From Mesodorylaimus sp. YZB2_4 (taxonomy: Eukaryota > Nematoda > Enoplea > Dorylaimida > Dorylaimidae): a stretch of 64,000 nt of DNA. Positions within the stretch are counted from its first letter, which is position 1. Every line of letters starts with the position of its first letter. Where the stretch lies: the NCBI GenBank assembly GCA_030248295.1, contig JASANH010000123.1, positions 310,001 to 374,000 on the forward strand, given 5' to 3'. The position numbers were made by a program, and so were the translations under genes. Under the pieces are notes generated by a model. It was given only the letters and a program-made list of their open reading frames with translations. It did not search any database and was not told the DNA's origin. Of this stretch, positions 10,239-22,000 are shown piece by piece.

Positions 10239-13200
10239 TCAGAAATGCACAGTGATCAGCTCGTCGATCGATCGCCTGCACAAAGGACATTGACGCAACG
10301 CCTTGGGCCCGTTAACAATTTTAGCAGCGCACTGGGCGCACAAGCACAAGTGACCGCACCCCTTCACCATCAACTGTTTCTCCCTATCCATGCACACAGC
10401 GCACAATATTCGATCCTCCAACGCGTGATCTCTGCCACTGCAACTGACTCTGGCAGACTTGGATGCCGACTACCAATAATCGCTCAAGGAGGCGGGCAAT
10501 GGCAGAGCTGACGGCCGAGCAGTCGAGTGATAATTACCGATTGGTGGCGCCAATGGACGAATCAGACCAGAGGCAATCGATGCACCCGACCCGGCCTACT
10601 CGCACCCATCGAATCGCTCAGTTGGCCCCGAATACGTCGATAGCAATGTCGAACAGGCTCAGTCGACTGTACCACGACTGATCTGATTTCCAACCAGCAC
10701 GATTGAGTGAACAGAAACAAAACCAGACCAATGGCCCAAAGATTGCCACACATGATGTCCAATCTAGCAAGAAGCTCAGGCAGCCAGACTGATGAGACTC
10801 GATCACAGAAAGCTTGCGCCTAAAAATGACACTTATTAGAAATCAATTAAATCGATTCAGCTACGGTAGTTATTGACTTACGAATTCGTTGATCACTGTG
10901 ATGCGTGCTTGCTGATCGAGCCTTAGCGGCAGACACTGACACTGATCGTGAGTTTACGCAACCCCATGAAAATGTTTGCTCCACAGACAGTGATCGATTA
11001 GTGATCATGACCAGTGTCGATTAATCCAATATCTGGATCGATCGATCATGATCACTTGGCAGTGTCTGCGATGGCTTCGAGAAGCATATACGCATTCAAC
11101 GACGCCCCTACCTTCATCCAAACCACGTTTCGCCGCGTCTCGCAATACACAAAGACCAAGTAGGAGACCACCACCCAGCATCGACCGACCCACCGACCCG
11201 GCTGAACCGACCCGCCGATCCGGGCCGGATCGGTTTGGGGGAACCGACCCAAGCTGTGGGTCGGCCGGATCGGAATTTTGAATTCCCGCCAAAATTTTTT
11301 CTCTGGCGTCCAGTCATGTCTTCCTGCAGGCAGCCAGGATCGACACTTCAACCCACTGGACTGGCCGCCAATGCATGACATCGACGTTTTTTTTACAAGT
11401 TTCGACCCCACCCACCTTTTGTCCACATAGGAGCGCGGCTCATTTGGCTTGTGAGAGGATGATGGGGGAAACCCTGACTGAAACACCTCATCAGTTCTAT
11501 TCTGGCTGAAGACGTCAGTTTAGGAAACCCGTTCTCAGAGAACTGGCTGTTGGCGATTCACCAGGAATTCGATTGGAGGGTGGAAGTGGTGCCCTCGATT
11601 GAGAAAACTGGTCCTAATTGCCAGTCGGGGCCCTCCGTTCTTGCTCTCCATCATCCAGAAACGCCGATTCTGGCGCAGGATGCCCTCGGCGGTTATGCTC
11701 CAGCGGAGCAGTGTAGCCAGCAGCCCTGGCGGTTGGGAGTAATCGATACGCTCCCCTGGCTTGGACGTCAACCTCTCTGGTTGATGTTTCTAGGGCAGGT
11801 ATAGGCGCGAGACTTGCCTACCTCCAGTCGGAGTTTCTTGCCCAGAGACTTCGGCCTCGACTATCTCCCGCCGCCTGGGTGCGCTGGTTACACTGCCGTC
11901 ACGAACCAAAGGGCCTTCTTCGGATGTAAGCCCCTTTTGGACTAGTGGGTGAGCCCTGGTGATAGTGGTGAATGCCGGACCGGCGCGTCTTGCGCTTGCT
12001 GTGGCCCGGGGTTCCCTGCAGGTGTACTCCCTACCAGACTTCGGTCTGGGTTGCCTCCACTGAGGCACCAGGGACCAGCGGGCGAAACCTGATCCGCTTG
12101 GAGAAGGTTCGGCGAGCGTTTTGGTGCGCCTTGTAGCGCGACGGTGGGAACACCTAGCGCTGATAAGGCACCACCACTGGAGCTGGTTCTCCCCCTTGGA
12201 GAAGTCTCGACTATCTCCCGCCTCCTGGGTGCGCTGGTTACAGCAGCTCCAAGTGAGGCCGTCAGAGGGAGCCTGCCATGTGAGCTGATCGCCTCACACA
12301 CTGCCGCACCCGTCATTGACTGCTGGCTGGCAACTGGCAAAACCCATAGGAAATTGGGGTAGGTGGGGGGGCCCAGCCCGAAAACATTTAAAAGCTGTCC
12401 TCATACCGGCCACCTTCCACTCTAAGAAGTCAAGTCCGTAAGCGAAACGGGATATTGCAGGTGCAGTTGGACAGTACAAATTTGTGAAATTCTACGCTGT
12501 CGCCTCAGACAGCATGGGGCAAGGGACGAGCACGTTAACTTAGTCTTAAAGTTCTCCTCCCCTGTCTGTTTTGCCCGAAATCAGTCAGCCCCTTCTTCCT
12601 GGCTGCGGGTGTCTGTTATCGATGGTTATCGATTGAAGAAACAATGCATCGTGCCAGAAAACAAATGAGTGGGCGCAATATAACGTGGGGTCGGATGGAT
12701 CGGGTCGGTTTGGGTCGGGTCGGTCGGATCGGGTCGGTTCTGGATCGGGTCGGGTCGGTTTGGTGACCTCACACCCGGGTCGGTCGATGCTGGACCACCA
12801 CCACCATGAACACCATCTTCTCCAAAGTTCTATCCGTGACTGCAATCGAGGCCTCCTTATCCAACAATTCCGCATCGATCGATAGATTTCCCAATAGATT
12901 TATCACCCACTGGCAACTCGCCACCACCCAGCCCAACGCAGTGACCACCCACGAAGTCTCCGCCACTCCATCTGTCGTCTCCGGCAGCCCCGCCACTGGT
13001 CGATCGTCCAGCACTGGTCTCTCCACGCTCCTGTCTCCAACAGGAACTAACCACGTGACCACATGCAACACACTTCGCAGAAACAAAACTGCGATCTGAA
13101 TGAGCCATACGAACCAGCTGGTAATGACAGATAGAGCATGGAAGAGGAGCCTGATCAGGGCCCACACCAGCTTTAACGCATCGTTGATGTTAGAAAGTTG

Positions 13201-13263
13201 GTGGATGACGAACTGATCGATTGACTGGGCCACCTGATGCATGAATCGCACTGATACGTATCC
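10239..13263 (-). pseudogene. RNF26-like RING E3 ligase, array copy 1, disrupted
   Basis: The N-terminal TM exon begins after an acceptor at 13263 and runs to 12794, ending LLDKEASIAVTDRTLEKMVF. This aligns with copy 2 (LLEKEASISIVEITLEKIVL). The coding sequence stops at a 1619-bp insertion (11175-12793) and resumes in frame at 11174/11166 as SYLVFVYCETRRNVVWMK before a GTAGGG donor near 11110, matching copy 2 YFLLKYGETRAIWLR. The terminal exon, about 10473-10239, retains an intact RING (CAVCMDRE, CGHLCLCAQC, CPLCRR) and ends ELITVHF. Between 10806 and 10562 a stretch resembling copy 2's middle exons has an in-frame stop after FDIAIDVFGAN. Either the gene is dead or the insertion is removed by unusual splicing; I favour a pseudogene. 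An exon upstream of 13263, perhaps near 14100-14290, is possible. Confidence 0.72.
11175..12793. mobile_element. hAT-like non-autonomous element inserted in an RNF26-like exon
   Basis: Terminal inverted repeats start CCAGCATCGACCGACCC at the left and end GGGTCGGTCGATGCTGG at the right. ACCACCAC lies immediately outside both ends (11167-11174 and 12794-12801), an 8-bp duplication of the size made by hAT transposases. The flank is itself an ACC repeat, so the duplication alone is weaker evidence; the interrupted exon confirms the insertion. Subterminal regions are rich in CCGACCC/GGGTCGG words. Inside are a copy of repeat D (11660-11860) and two copies of CGACTATCTCCCGCC...GGGTGCGCTGGTTACA (near 11850 and 12205). 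No transposase is seen. Confidence 0.8.
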
Positions 13264-13299
13264 CTGTAAAGAGCAGAGTGCACATGGCCAGCTGTAACT

Positions 13300-13935
13300 G
13301 CTTCCATTAAAGTCACAATACTGGTCATCGATCGATACTTATCGGATCAGTGATTGATACTAATCTGGCTAACTACCGATTATGATCTGATCAGGAATTC
13401 ATAGTTATCTGATCAAGAATCGACAGCTATCTGATCAGGAGCCGATAATTATTTAAATCACAAATCGATTCTGATCTGATCAAAAAATTTGATCTGGAAT
13501 CGATTTCAATTAGATCATAACTGATTTCAGATAAGATCAGAACCAATTCCTGATCTGATCAGAATCGATCGATCTCCATCGGCTCCTGATCAGATAATTA
13601 TCGATTACGACTGTCCAGAAATCGATAGTGATATGATAAGAAATCGATTTCGATTAGATTGGATCAGAACCAATTCCTGGTCAGATCAGAATCGATTCCT
13701 GATCAGACAAGAATCGATTTTATATCAGATAGCTATCGATTCCTCATCAGATCAGAAATCAGTTCTGATCTAGTCGGGAGTAGATAGTTATCTGAGCACC
13801 GATCAATAAACAATCAAATCAATTATCAGTACTGACGTAATTAATGATCGATCCTTATCTAATCAAAAGTAATAATGTAATTGGCAATTGCCTCTAATCG
13901 ATAGAGATCTGATCAGTATCACCTCATCTGCCAAC
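13300..13935. repeat. GATCTGATCAGAATCGAT-type degenerate repeats
   Basis: Tandem-like variants of CTGATCAGGAATCGATAGTT and ATCAGATCAGAATCGATT with irregular spacing, upstream of the first visible exon of RNF26-like copy 1. Nothing coding is seen. Confidence 0.65.
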
Positions 13936-14662
13936 TAAATAGCACTTGTTTACTGACCGATACTTATGACCAGTACCACATGCTCGCAATGACCAGTGCA
14001 GAGCACATCAGCACCTTTGCGATGCGATACTGGCCATCATGCACGATACTGGTCAGACTGGAGATGTATTACATCAAAAACACACTCCTCCCCAACATCT
14101 CATATCCCCTTACCACATAACCGAAAAGCACCGCACCAGCAGCACTCCGCACCGCTTCGGCCATGTCCAATCACCACCAAACTGACAATCGCATCCTGAA
14201 ACCAAGACTCTTCCTCACACGCCCACTCCACGAGGCCAGCAAAGAACACATGGTGATACCACAATGACACACTCCCCACACCACCTTCCACAATTTACTC
14301 ACAAACTGTACATGAGATGCATATCAGCAGATCCAGACATTATCACTGCATACGTGCGATGGTCAAGTGCAACAAATCCAGGCGCCTGGCCTGCAAATTA
14401 TGAAACAGTGAACACTGTCGCGATATCGATTGACCACTTTATAATGACTGCTGTCACTGTCCATGCTAGTCAATCCTCCACCCCCCCGCCGACTTTTTGG
14501 CGAGATCGACTGTGATTCTGCTGCCCACACTGTACTTACAGCACTGTGCTAACTGCAATGCACCCTAACCTCGATCCACTGCATACCTTGTTTGGTAGTG
14601 CTGAACCTACCCAATCCCTGTCTCCCCTTATGATCAGATGACAATGATCGATCGATCGATCC
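13936..14662 (-). other. gene-poor stretch with one possible exon
   Basis: One exon-like segment on the minus strand, about 14203-14110, lies between a GGTTTCAG acceptor and a GTAAGGGG donor and is open in one frame (begins DAIVSLVVIGHG). It could be an upstream exon of RNF26-like copy 1, but no homology supports it. The rest shows no recognisable signal. Confidence 0.25.
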
Positions 14663-15175
14663 TCATCGATTCTTAGCCGCAATCCTTGAAGTTTCTCGAC
14701 TCAATGGTGCCCTCTTCAACGAGTCGACCGACGTCTCCCTCCTCACGCCGCGCCCACTCCCTACTCTCAGTCCGAATATGGTCAATATCCTGGCCACTCT
14801 TTCCAACACGTAGCCCACACCACTCCACACCCCACTCACCACCGCGTAGCCATACATGCACGTCCTCCACGCCCCGTACAACTGGGGCGATATGCACATC
14901 AGCACCCACTCCCACACCCTTCTCAGATCAAAGTATCGATCGAACAAGTACTTGGCCACACGCACGGCCAGTGCCCACAGTGCAGTCCAGAGAGCGCGTA
15001 GAAATGCAACCACCACGCCCGTCCTCCACAGCACGTAGATCAGGATCCAAAATCCAACGAAAGCGGACACCACTCGCCAGTACCATCTCGATTGCGCCTG
15101 AGTTTGTAAAGTGTACACGAAACCAGCGCTCATCGACGTCTCCGCACTCGTATTCATTTCGTCTGCAAAGAAAAC
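14663..15175 (-). CDS. unrecognised membrane protein, terminal exon
   Basis: An open exon starts after a good acceptor (TTTTCTTTGCAG) at 15175, with an ATG at 15157, and ends at TGA at 14663, encoding 164 residues from that ATG. At least two strong hydrophobic segments are visible, VVSAFVGFWILIYVLW and VVAFLRALWTALWALAV, plus a weaker one (YAVVSGVWSGVGYVL). A basic, serine-rich tail follows (RRETSVDSLKRAPLSRETS). No family is recognised. The multi-TM character next to the RNF26-like array raises the possibility of a degenerate relative, but no RING or clear alignment is present. Upstream exons between 15176 and 16037 were not found. Codon use looks protein-like (GC-rich third positions, as in RNF26-like copy 3). 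Confidence 0.45.
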   Translation of the reverse strand, partial: VFFADEMNTSAETSMSAGFVYTLQTQAQSRWYWRVVSAFVGFWILIYVLWRTGVVVAFLRALWTALWALAVRVAKYLFDRYFDLRRVWEWVLMCISPQLYGAWRTCMYGYAVVSGVWSGVGYVLERVARILTIFGLRVGSGRGVRRETSVDSLKRAPLSRETSRIAAKNR

Positions 15176-15284
15176 AGCATAGACGGCCCGTCCACCACCA
15201 TCAGCAGCAAAGTCTGCAAACCATCTGCAGCACCCTGCAGCATGTAACTTGGTGCCATCACTGCGATCAGGTATCGATACTGAT

Positions 15285-15765
15285 CAATATCAGTAATGAT
15301 CAGTGCTGATCAATGTGACAAGGACCAGATATTGATGGGGGGACTAGAGAATCCACAGCCACTCGATGCTGTAGTGCACAGCACGGGACAATGGATTGGT
15401 TCGATCAGTGTGATCAGATATCGACACTGATCAGTGCCAGCTGGTCAATATCGAAAGTTGATCACATTGATCAGCAATTTCTTGATATGCTGCTGATCAG
15501 ATCACCGGCGGATACTGATGCGGGCACTACAGTATCCGCAGCCACCAGCAACAGGATACTCGGTCACGATCAGTGTGATCAGCGCCATCTGATCACATGA
15601 TCAATATCAGTAATGATTAGTGCTGATCAATGTGACAAGGACCAGATATTGATGGGGCGCTACAGAATCCACAGCAACTCGATGTTGCAGCGCACAGCAC
15701 GGAGCTATGGATTGGTTCCGACCAATGCGATCAGATATCGACACTGATCAGTCCTGGCTGATCGA
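15285..15765. repeat. ~317-bp direct duplication
   Basis: The block beginning CAATATCAGTAATGATCAGT at 15285 recurs at 15602 (CAATATCAGTAATGATTAGT). Both continue GCTGATCAATGTGACAAGGA, then CCAGATATTGATGGGG, then the same downstream order to CAGATATCGACACTGATCAG. The intervening sequence contains further ACTGATCAGT palindromes. No gene is seen. Confidence 0.8.
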
Positions 15766-16037
15766 TATCTGACAGTAATAGCACTGATCAGTTGCTGATC
15801 GCTTATGAAAGTGTAGTGCCCCATCAATATCTGGTGCTCCAGTTGATCAGCACCAGATATTGATGGAGCACAACAGTATACAGCCACCAGCAGCCCGCAA
15901 GCAAAAGGCCACATTATCAGCAAATATTTCGGTCTCACCACCATCATACCATCACTCTCCATCAGCCAATCAAATGTTTATGAAACCAGTTACTGTACAC
16001 AACTCACAAAAAACAGAACCCACCCACATCAAACCAG

Positions 16038-19000
16038 TCAGTCATCGTCGTCCGATTCCGACCCCTCCTCTGTACTTTCTGTACTCATATTCTTCGATCG
16101 TTTCGCGTCTGCCATCTGCTCCGATTCCAATTTTCGTTTTTCTCTAAAGTAATAATTCAATTTTTTTCCTAAACTGAACTACAGACCCGATTCCCGTCTC
16201 ACCTATGAGTTTCCTTAATTTGGTCCAGTTGAGACATGAACTGTTGAGCACGCGACTGCAGAAAGCCCGCCGATTCCCTGGATGTCGTCTGCAACGAGCT
16301 GACCACACTGATGCAATCTACAAGAACAAGGGCACAGCATTGGGAGCTGATCAAACGAATTAAAAAACAATTGGCTGGATGTAAAATATTTAAAGCTGGC
16401 ACAACGTCAATACATATTAGTCAGATCAGTAAAAACATCTGATCACTGCCAGGCTTTCATTATCAGTGTCTATAACAAGTATTCATCACCCTGCTGATCC
16501 TACCTGCTAACGACAGTCACATCCCTACCAGTGTTGGATCCTGATTACACTGATCAGTGCCCATATCTTAGCACACTCAATGTCAGGTACTTATCACTGA
16601 TCACAACCTTTCCTAGGACAGTCAGGTCAATGCCAGATCCTGATCAGAGCACATAGATTCGTGCAACACACATCACGATCACCCAATCGGCATCCGACCA
16701 GGCACTGGCCAATCCATTCCCCTTCCTATCCAACCATCAAATCCACCCCTTGCCTACCTTTCAGCTTCGCCAATAAGCTCTCCGCCTTCGCGACATCCCC
16801 TTTGCATAGGACGCTTGCAATGAAGCTGAAATCGGACTGCCTATGCGTATGTACAGAAGACATGGCCGCATCCCAAGCCACTCACTTGTGATAGATATCG
16901 TAGCCCAACTGCTCGCCACTGTGCAAAACAGCAGCCAGTGCTATCTGAAACACCAAAACATTGCACTCTTTCACACGTTGCACCACTGATTATCAGACAC
17001 TACAAGTGATAATGCCTGGAACTTGCGCGCACCATCGGATTACCCCGCTCGGCGAGCTGCTAGTGTCAATCTGATCGTGAGCCTAAATCACGCTGGCGTA
17101 TCACCAGCATAAACGCCAAAGTGCTAATGTGCTACCAGTGCAGTACACAGTGCTAGTGCGCTATTATTGATCGTCACATTTCCTGACAGTGCCGTAGAAG
17201 TTTCCGACAAGATGCTGATCAGTGATGGCACACTGGCACTGGCAAGTCCACTTATAGCACATTAGCACTTTGTGTTTATTTTAGAAATAGGCCAGTCTGA
17301 TTTAGGATCAGATAGCATTATTAGCAGACCGTACCACTCGAAAACTTATACAGCACTGTCAGGGAGTGCGACAAGATTCTTATCAGTGATGATAGCACAC
17401 TGGCACTGTAAAATTCATGGCACAATGTCATTTCATGTTTATTTTGATGAAAGCACATCAGAGACATGTTCTGTGGCACTGTTAAGGAATCTATGAGCAC
17501 TGACACTGATCAGATTGTGCCAGGCTGCTATCACTAGAATAAACACGCAAGTGAAATCCCCTGTCATTAACCGACCGGCACTTCAAAGTGTCAGTGCATC
17601 ATTACAGCACACTGGTACAGATACTGATCCTGCTAATGGCACTGACCACATACAGTAGTGCCAGCCTGCTATCACTAGAACGCCTGAAAGTGCCAACCCC
17701 TGTCACTGAATATAAAAAGTGTCAGTGCGCATCACAGCGCACTGGCACACTCCTTACCTGACTAGGCGTAAATAAGAAACAAATATCCGACAGCAAAGAA
17801 CGCGACAAGAATTCTTCGCAACCCGCTCGCATGCTCTCCACATTCGGTATGGTCGGACAGGACGTCTAAAAAGAACCTTTCCATCCAACCGATTTCATCA
17901 GCACCAAATACTCAAATACCTTCATCTCGATAAAATGGCCTTCCACGGGTCGATAGGGACTATGCACAATCAAGTGATACTGCAACTGGCGCATAATCGG
18001 TGCCTCCAAGCCCAATATGACAGTTGCATTCGACTGCGGGGTCCCCGATTTCAGATTACGGATAAACTCGTCGATGGAAATATTGAACTCGTCAACCTTC
18101 GATGCCAGATAAAGGCAAGACATCCTGAAAAGGCAAGAGTACACTCACACCAGACTGCAGACACTGCATAATACTGGAATTATGCTGGGACAGTACTGCT
18201 CTCAAAAATCTGGTCGGATGGGAGCAACTACACTGTATGACTCGAGTTCTACATCACCGTCACGCCAGCCACAGTGCCAGCGCACTAGCACGAACCAGTC
18301 CCTGATTCTGGTGCGAGTGCCAGCACTATCAGAAACAGTCCAGTTTCAGGATAGTGCGCCGGCACTATGAAGCACATGTTCGTGACAGTGCTGCGGCTAC
18401 CAGAGCAAGTTTCAAGGTAGTGTGCTACCTTTATCACCTGATAGGGACAGCACACTACCTTGAAACTGGCCCTGGTAGCGCCAGCACTATCAGAAACAGC
18501 CCCTGATAGTGCCCTAAAACTGACTCTGGCAGTGCCAGCGCGGCGAACTATCACAAACCTGCAGTAATTTGCCACTGCCAGTCTGTGAATATGGCTTAAG
18601 AGTGACATTGCATTATCAGCCAACTAATCGAAAGTGAGTTCCGATCAATTAGCATGATGAGATGAGGCTCTCTCCCTGAATAAAATCCGATAATGCACAG
18701 CATGGTATGGCACGGCGCAATCTGACAAATCAGCGGATATGGAAGTACTACTGCGCAATAGTAGATCAGAATCCTCTGCCGAGCCCCAAGCCCCATCCAT
18801 GACGATGACAATGCCCCAGTGTTATCACCAAGCTGCACGTGACAGCACACAGTTACACGACACGCTTCCTAGAAGCAAGGAAAATCATTTCCTCTGACTT
18901 TCCAGGTTTCCTAGACAAAAATTTGATTTTTCCCCTGATTACCTGCATACAGCCCCCAGCACTACCGAACCAATGTCAACTGATTTACTAATTTCCAGCA

Positions 19001-22000
19001 TGATTACCAGGTTCACAGAAAATTAGGGTGATTATAAATGCCCGTTTCGTGGCCTAGTAAGATAAGGCGTATGTTTCTCACGCTAGGTGCGCACGTACAG
19101 GCGGGGGTTCGACTCCCGCCTAGGGAAAAATGGCTGCCAAATGTGTTCCTTAGCCCTCGACTCGAGCCGATACAATATGACATGACACGACCTCTCACGA
19201 TCAGTTGCCCCTGATTTCGGCTCCGAATTTCCGTATCCATGACTTTTCCAAGGTCTTACACACACTTCTCGAATTCCCTGATCTCCAACCTGGTACAATA
19301 TGATCCCTGCAACTAGTGTTCGGCCGAGGACGACTTTTTTCGAGGTCGAGGTCGGGGTTGGCAGTCGAGGTTGGGTCGAGGTCGAGGTTTTTGCTAACAG
19401 TCCCCGACTTAGATTTGTAATGCTTCCTGCAAGTCTGTGTGAATTTCATTCTTTTCTGATTGTATCTTCAAGAGACAACTCACCCACTGGCATGAAAAGG
19501 CAAGGAATATGGACGAAGCAGTCCTACACAGTGATTCAATTTAGCTAGCAGCAAAATTGCGCAAATTTTTGCGTGCGAGGCAAATGCACACTTGTGCGTC
19601 CAGTCTTCAACTGGGAAACAGCTTATTGATTGCATCTTGCTTGTGAACCTCGAACCTCGGCCGTTTTTCCTCGAGGTCGAGGTCGAGGCCTCGGCCGAAC
19701 ACTACTTGCAACTACTGCCACTGATTGAGAGCTGACCGCACCAGTCAGCATGCATGCACACTACAGCACCTGGTCATCCCTAGCATACTACAACCCAGAT
19801 AAAGGCAAGACATCCTGAAAAGGCAAGAGTGCACTCACACAACACCCCATCAACTTACATGATATTCTTCGGCATATGTTCCATCACCGAATTATATAAA
19901 TAAAAACGTTTGAAAAATACGAAACCAGTGTACTAAAAGCGGGAAAAATGCGATCAACACAACAATAACACATCAACAAAATGCTTACAATGACTGATGG
20001 CAACAATGGAGGATTGAACGATTGACAAAACTTCTGGGCAGTCTCTTCAACCAGTTGACACAATTGACGCTCTTCGTCCGGTGATAGAAAACTGTTTATG
20101 ATATCTTCCTACAAAAATACAGTGCTTCTCCGCCTGACTGAAAAGTGGTTGATGAAACGATTAGTCGGGCCATAGGTCGCGATCCCCATCCCATTCCCAA
20201 CGTTTCGGCATCGGGATTCTGCATGAAAAGGCAAACGCACGCTAGCTCACAACGTGATCAGATGTGGTAGAATTGTGGCGCGGATTATTCGTTTTCGCCT
20301 CGCGAAGAAACTCTCCGCTGTGCTGTGCTTCGATTCGGCAGAACTTCTCTCTTGACAAATTACGTGTCTGTCTGCACTTATCTGATGATCTGATCTTTCG
20401 CGACGTAGTCGAAGCTTTACATGACATAAGAGCAAAAAAAATTGCCGTTAAGCGAGGTTAATTTTGTAAAGGCTTCAAAAAGTCGTGCATACTCAAGGGC
20501 AAATTGTCTAAGATTCAGTTTTATGCAAAGTGCAGTTGACTCGGATAATTAACGCCGCTCCAAGCGTCAAAAAACTAGCAATTATGCAATGTTAAGAAGC
20601 AAGTTTTTGAAGTTGCAATTAAGTGGAGTTTTTTGATGGGCATCGTAGGTTTTTTTGACGCCTTCAGAAATGTTTTTGAAACGTTACCATGTAACCAAGC
20701 CTGGCAGGCGAAGGAGGGAGGTGTCCAACCGAAGTCGGCGGGACAAAAACTCCGACTGGAGCAGGCAAGTCTTGCGACTATACCTACGGCTGAAACATCA
20801 ACCCGAGAGGTTGAAGTCTCTCAGCCAGGGGAGAGTATCGATTACTCTCTCCCAGTCGCCATGGCCTACCAGGCACGAGGGTTACAACAGTGAAACAGAA
20901 TTATCACTTTCATCATCAAATTAATAGATCAACTGAAATTCTCGCCCAGCACATTTCCAGAATAGTCAGCAATTCTGCTTTGACAATAAAAATCTTCAAA
21001 GTTCTTTCAAGCAGAATATTGTCAAAGCAGGATACTGCGGAGCAAATGGACTAATTCTGACTGGTTCTTGATTTGCAATGACACTAATCTTCACTCTAGT
21101 TTCGGGCCATCAGTTCCTTGCGCTTCTGCTAACCTTGCTAGCCATACCTTGAGTCGCCGTGGTTGTCTCTACATTTGTCTGGCCATGTCATGTCATACTT
21201 TATCCATATCCAAGCACTATCCAGCGCACTCGAGGCCTAAGGAACACATATTTGACAATCATTTTGTACCGAGGCGGGAGTCGAACCCTCCCATGTAAGT
21301 GCGCACCCAGCGTGAGAGGCAAACGCCTTAACCCGCTGGACCACGACCCCGGTTACCTGCCCGCCCCTTATCCTCATCAAATAGTAGGGCAAAGTCTGAA
21401 TTTCTTGACAAAGTTCGACTAAGCTGCACTAGAAGTAAAAATTGCCAATCAACCGAGGTCTAATACTCTATTTGATGCTGAAAAGCGTTGGAATTGAGCA
21501 AAGTTGCATCTATCCGGGGTGCAATTATCAGCGGTCGATTATGAGCCCAAAATTAGGAATTACTGCAATTACGTTTAGCGTTAATTTACCACTAAGCGAC
21601 TGTGATAAAAAAGTTAGCGCAGAACCAGTGAAAATTTTCTTCTCTGTTCGCCTAGCCTGCGGCATTATTAGGCACATTTCGTTCGTGAGGCTCTGGTGGC
21701 AGGATTTGGCAAAGTTTTTGACATTTTTAGGTATAACTGGCGGGTTTTTTATTTTAGCATCTGGCAACGCTGGCCTTTCCGCAATTCTAGGGGTCGGGTG
21801 GGAGAAAAGCTGACACGCTTAATCTATGATTAGGCCTGTAAAGCTCATACAAGAAGCAGAAAATGGTTCTTTCCTGATATCTTCGAGATTATCCAGAGAA
21901 AAAATTTGATTTTTACCCGATTTTTTCCTTCTGATCCTTAACTATTAAATCAACTGCAGCTGATTCAATGCCTTCCAGCATGAGCAACAATCAATGAGAG

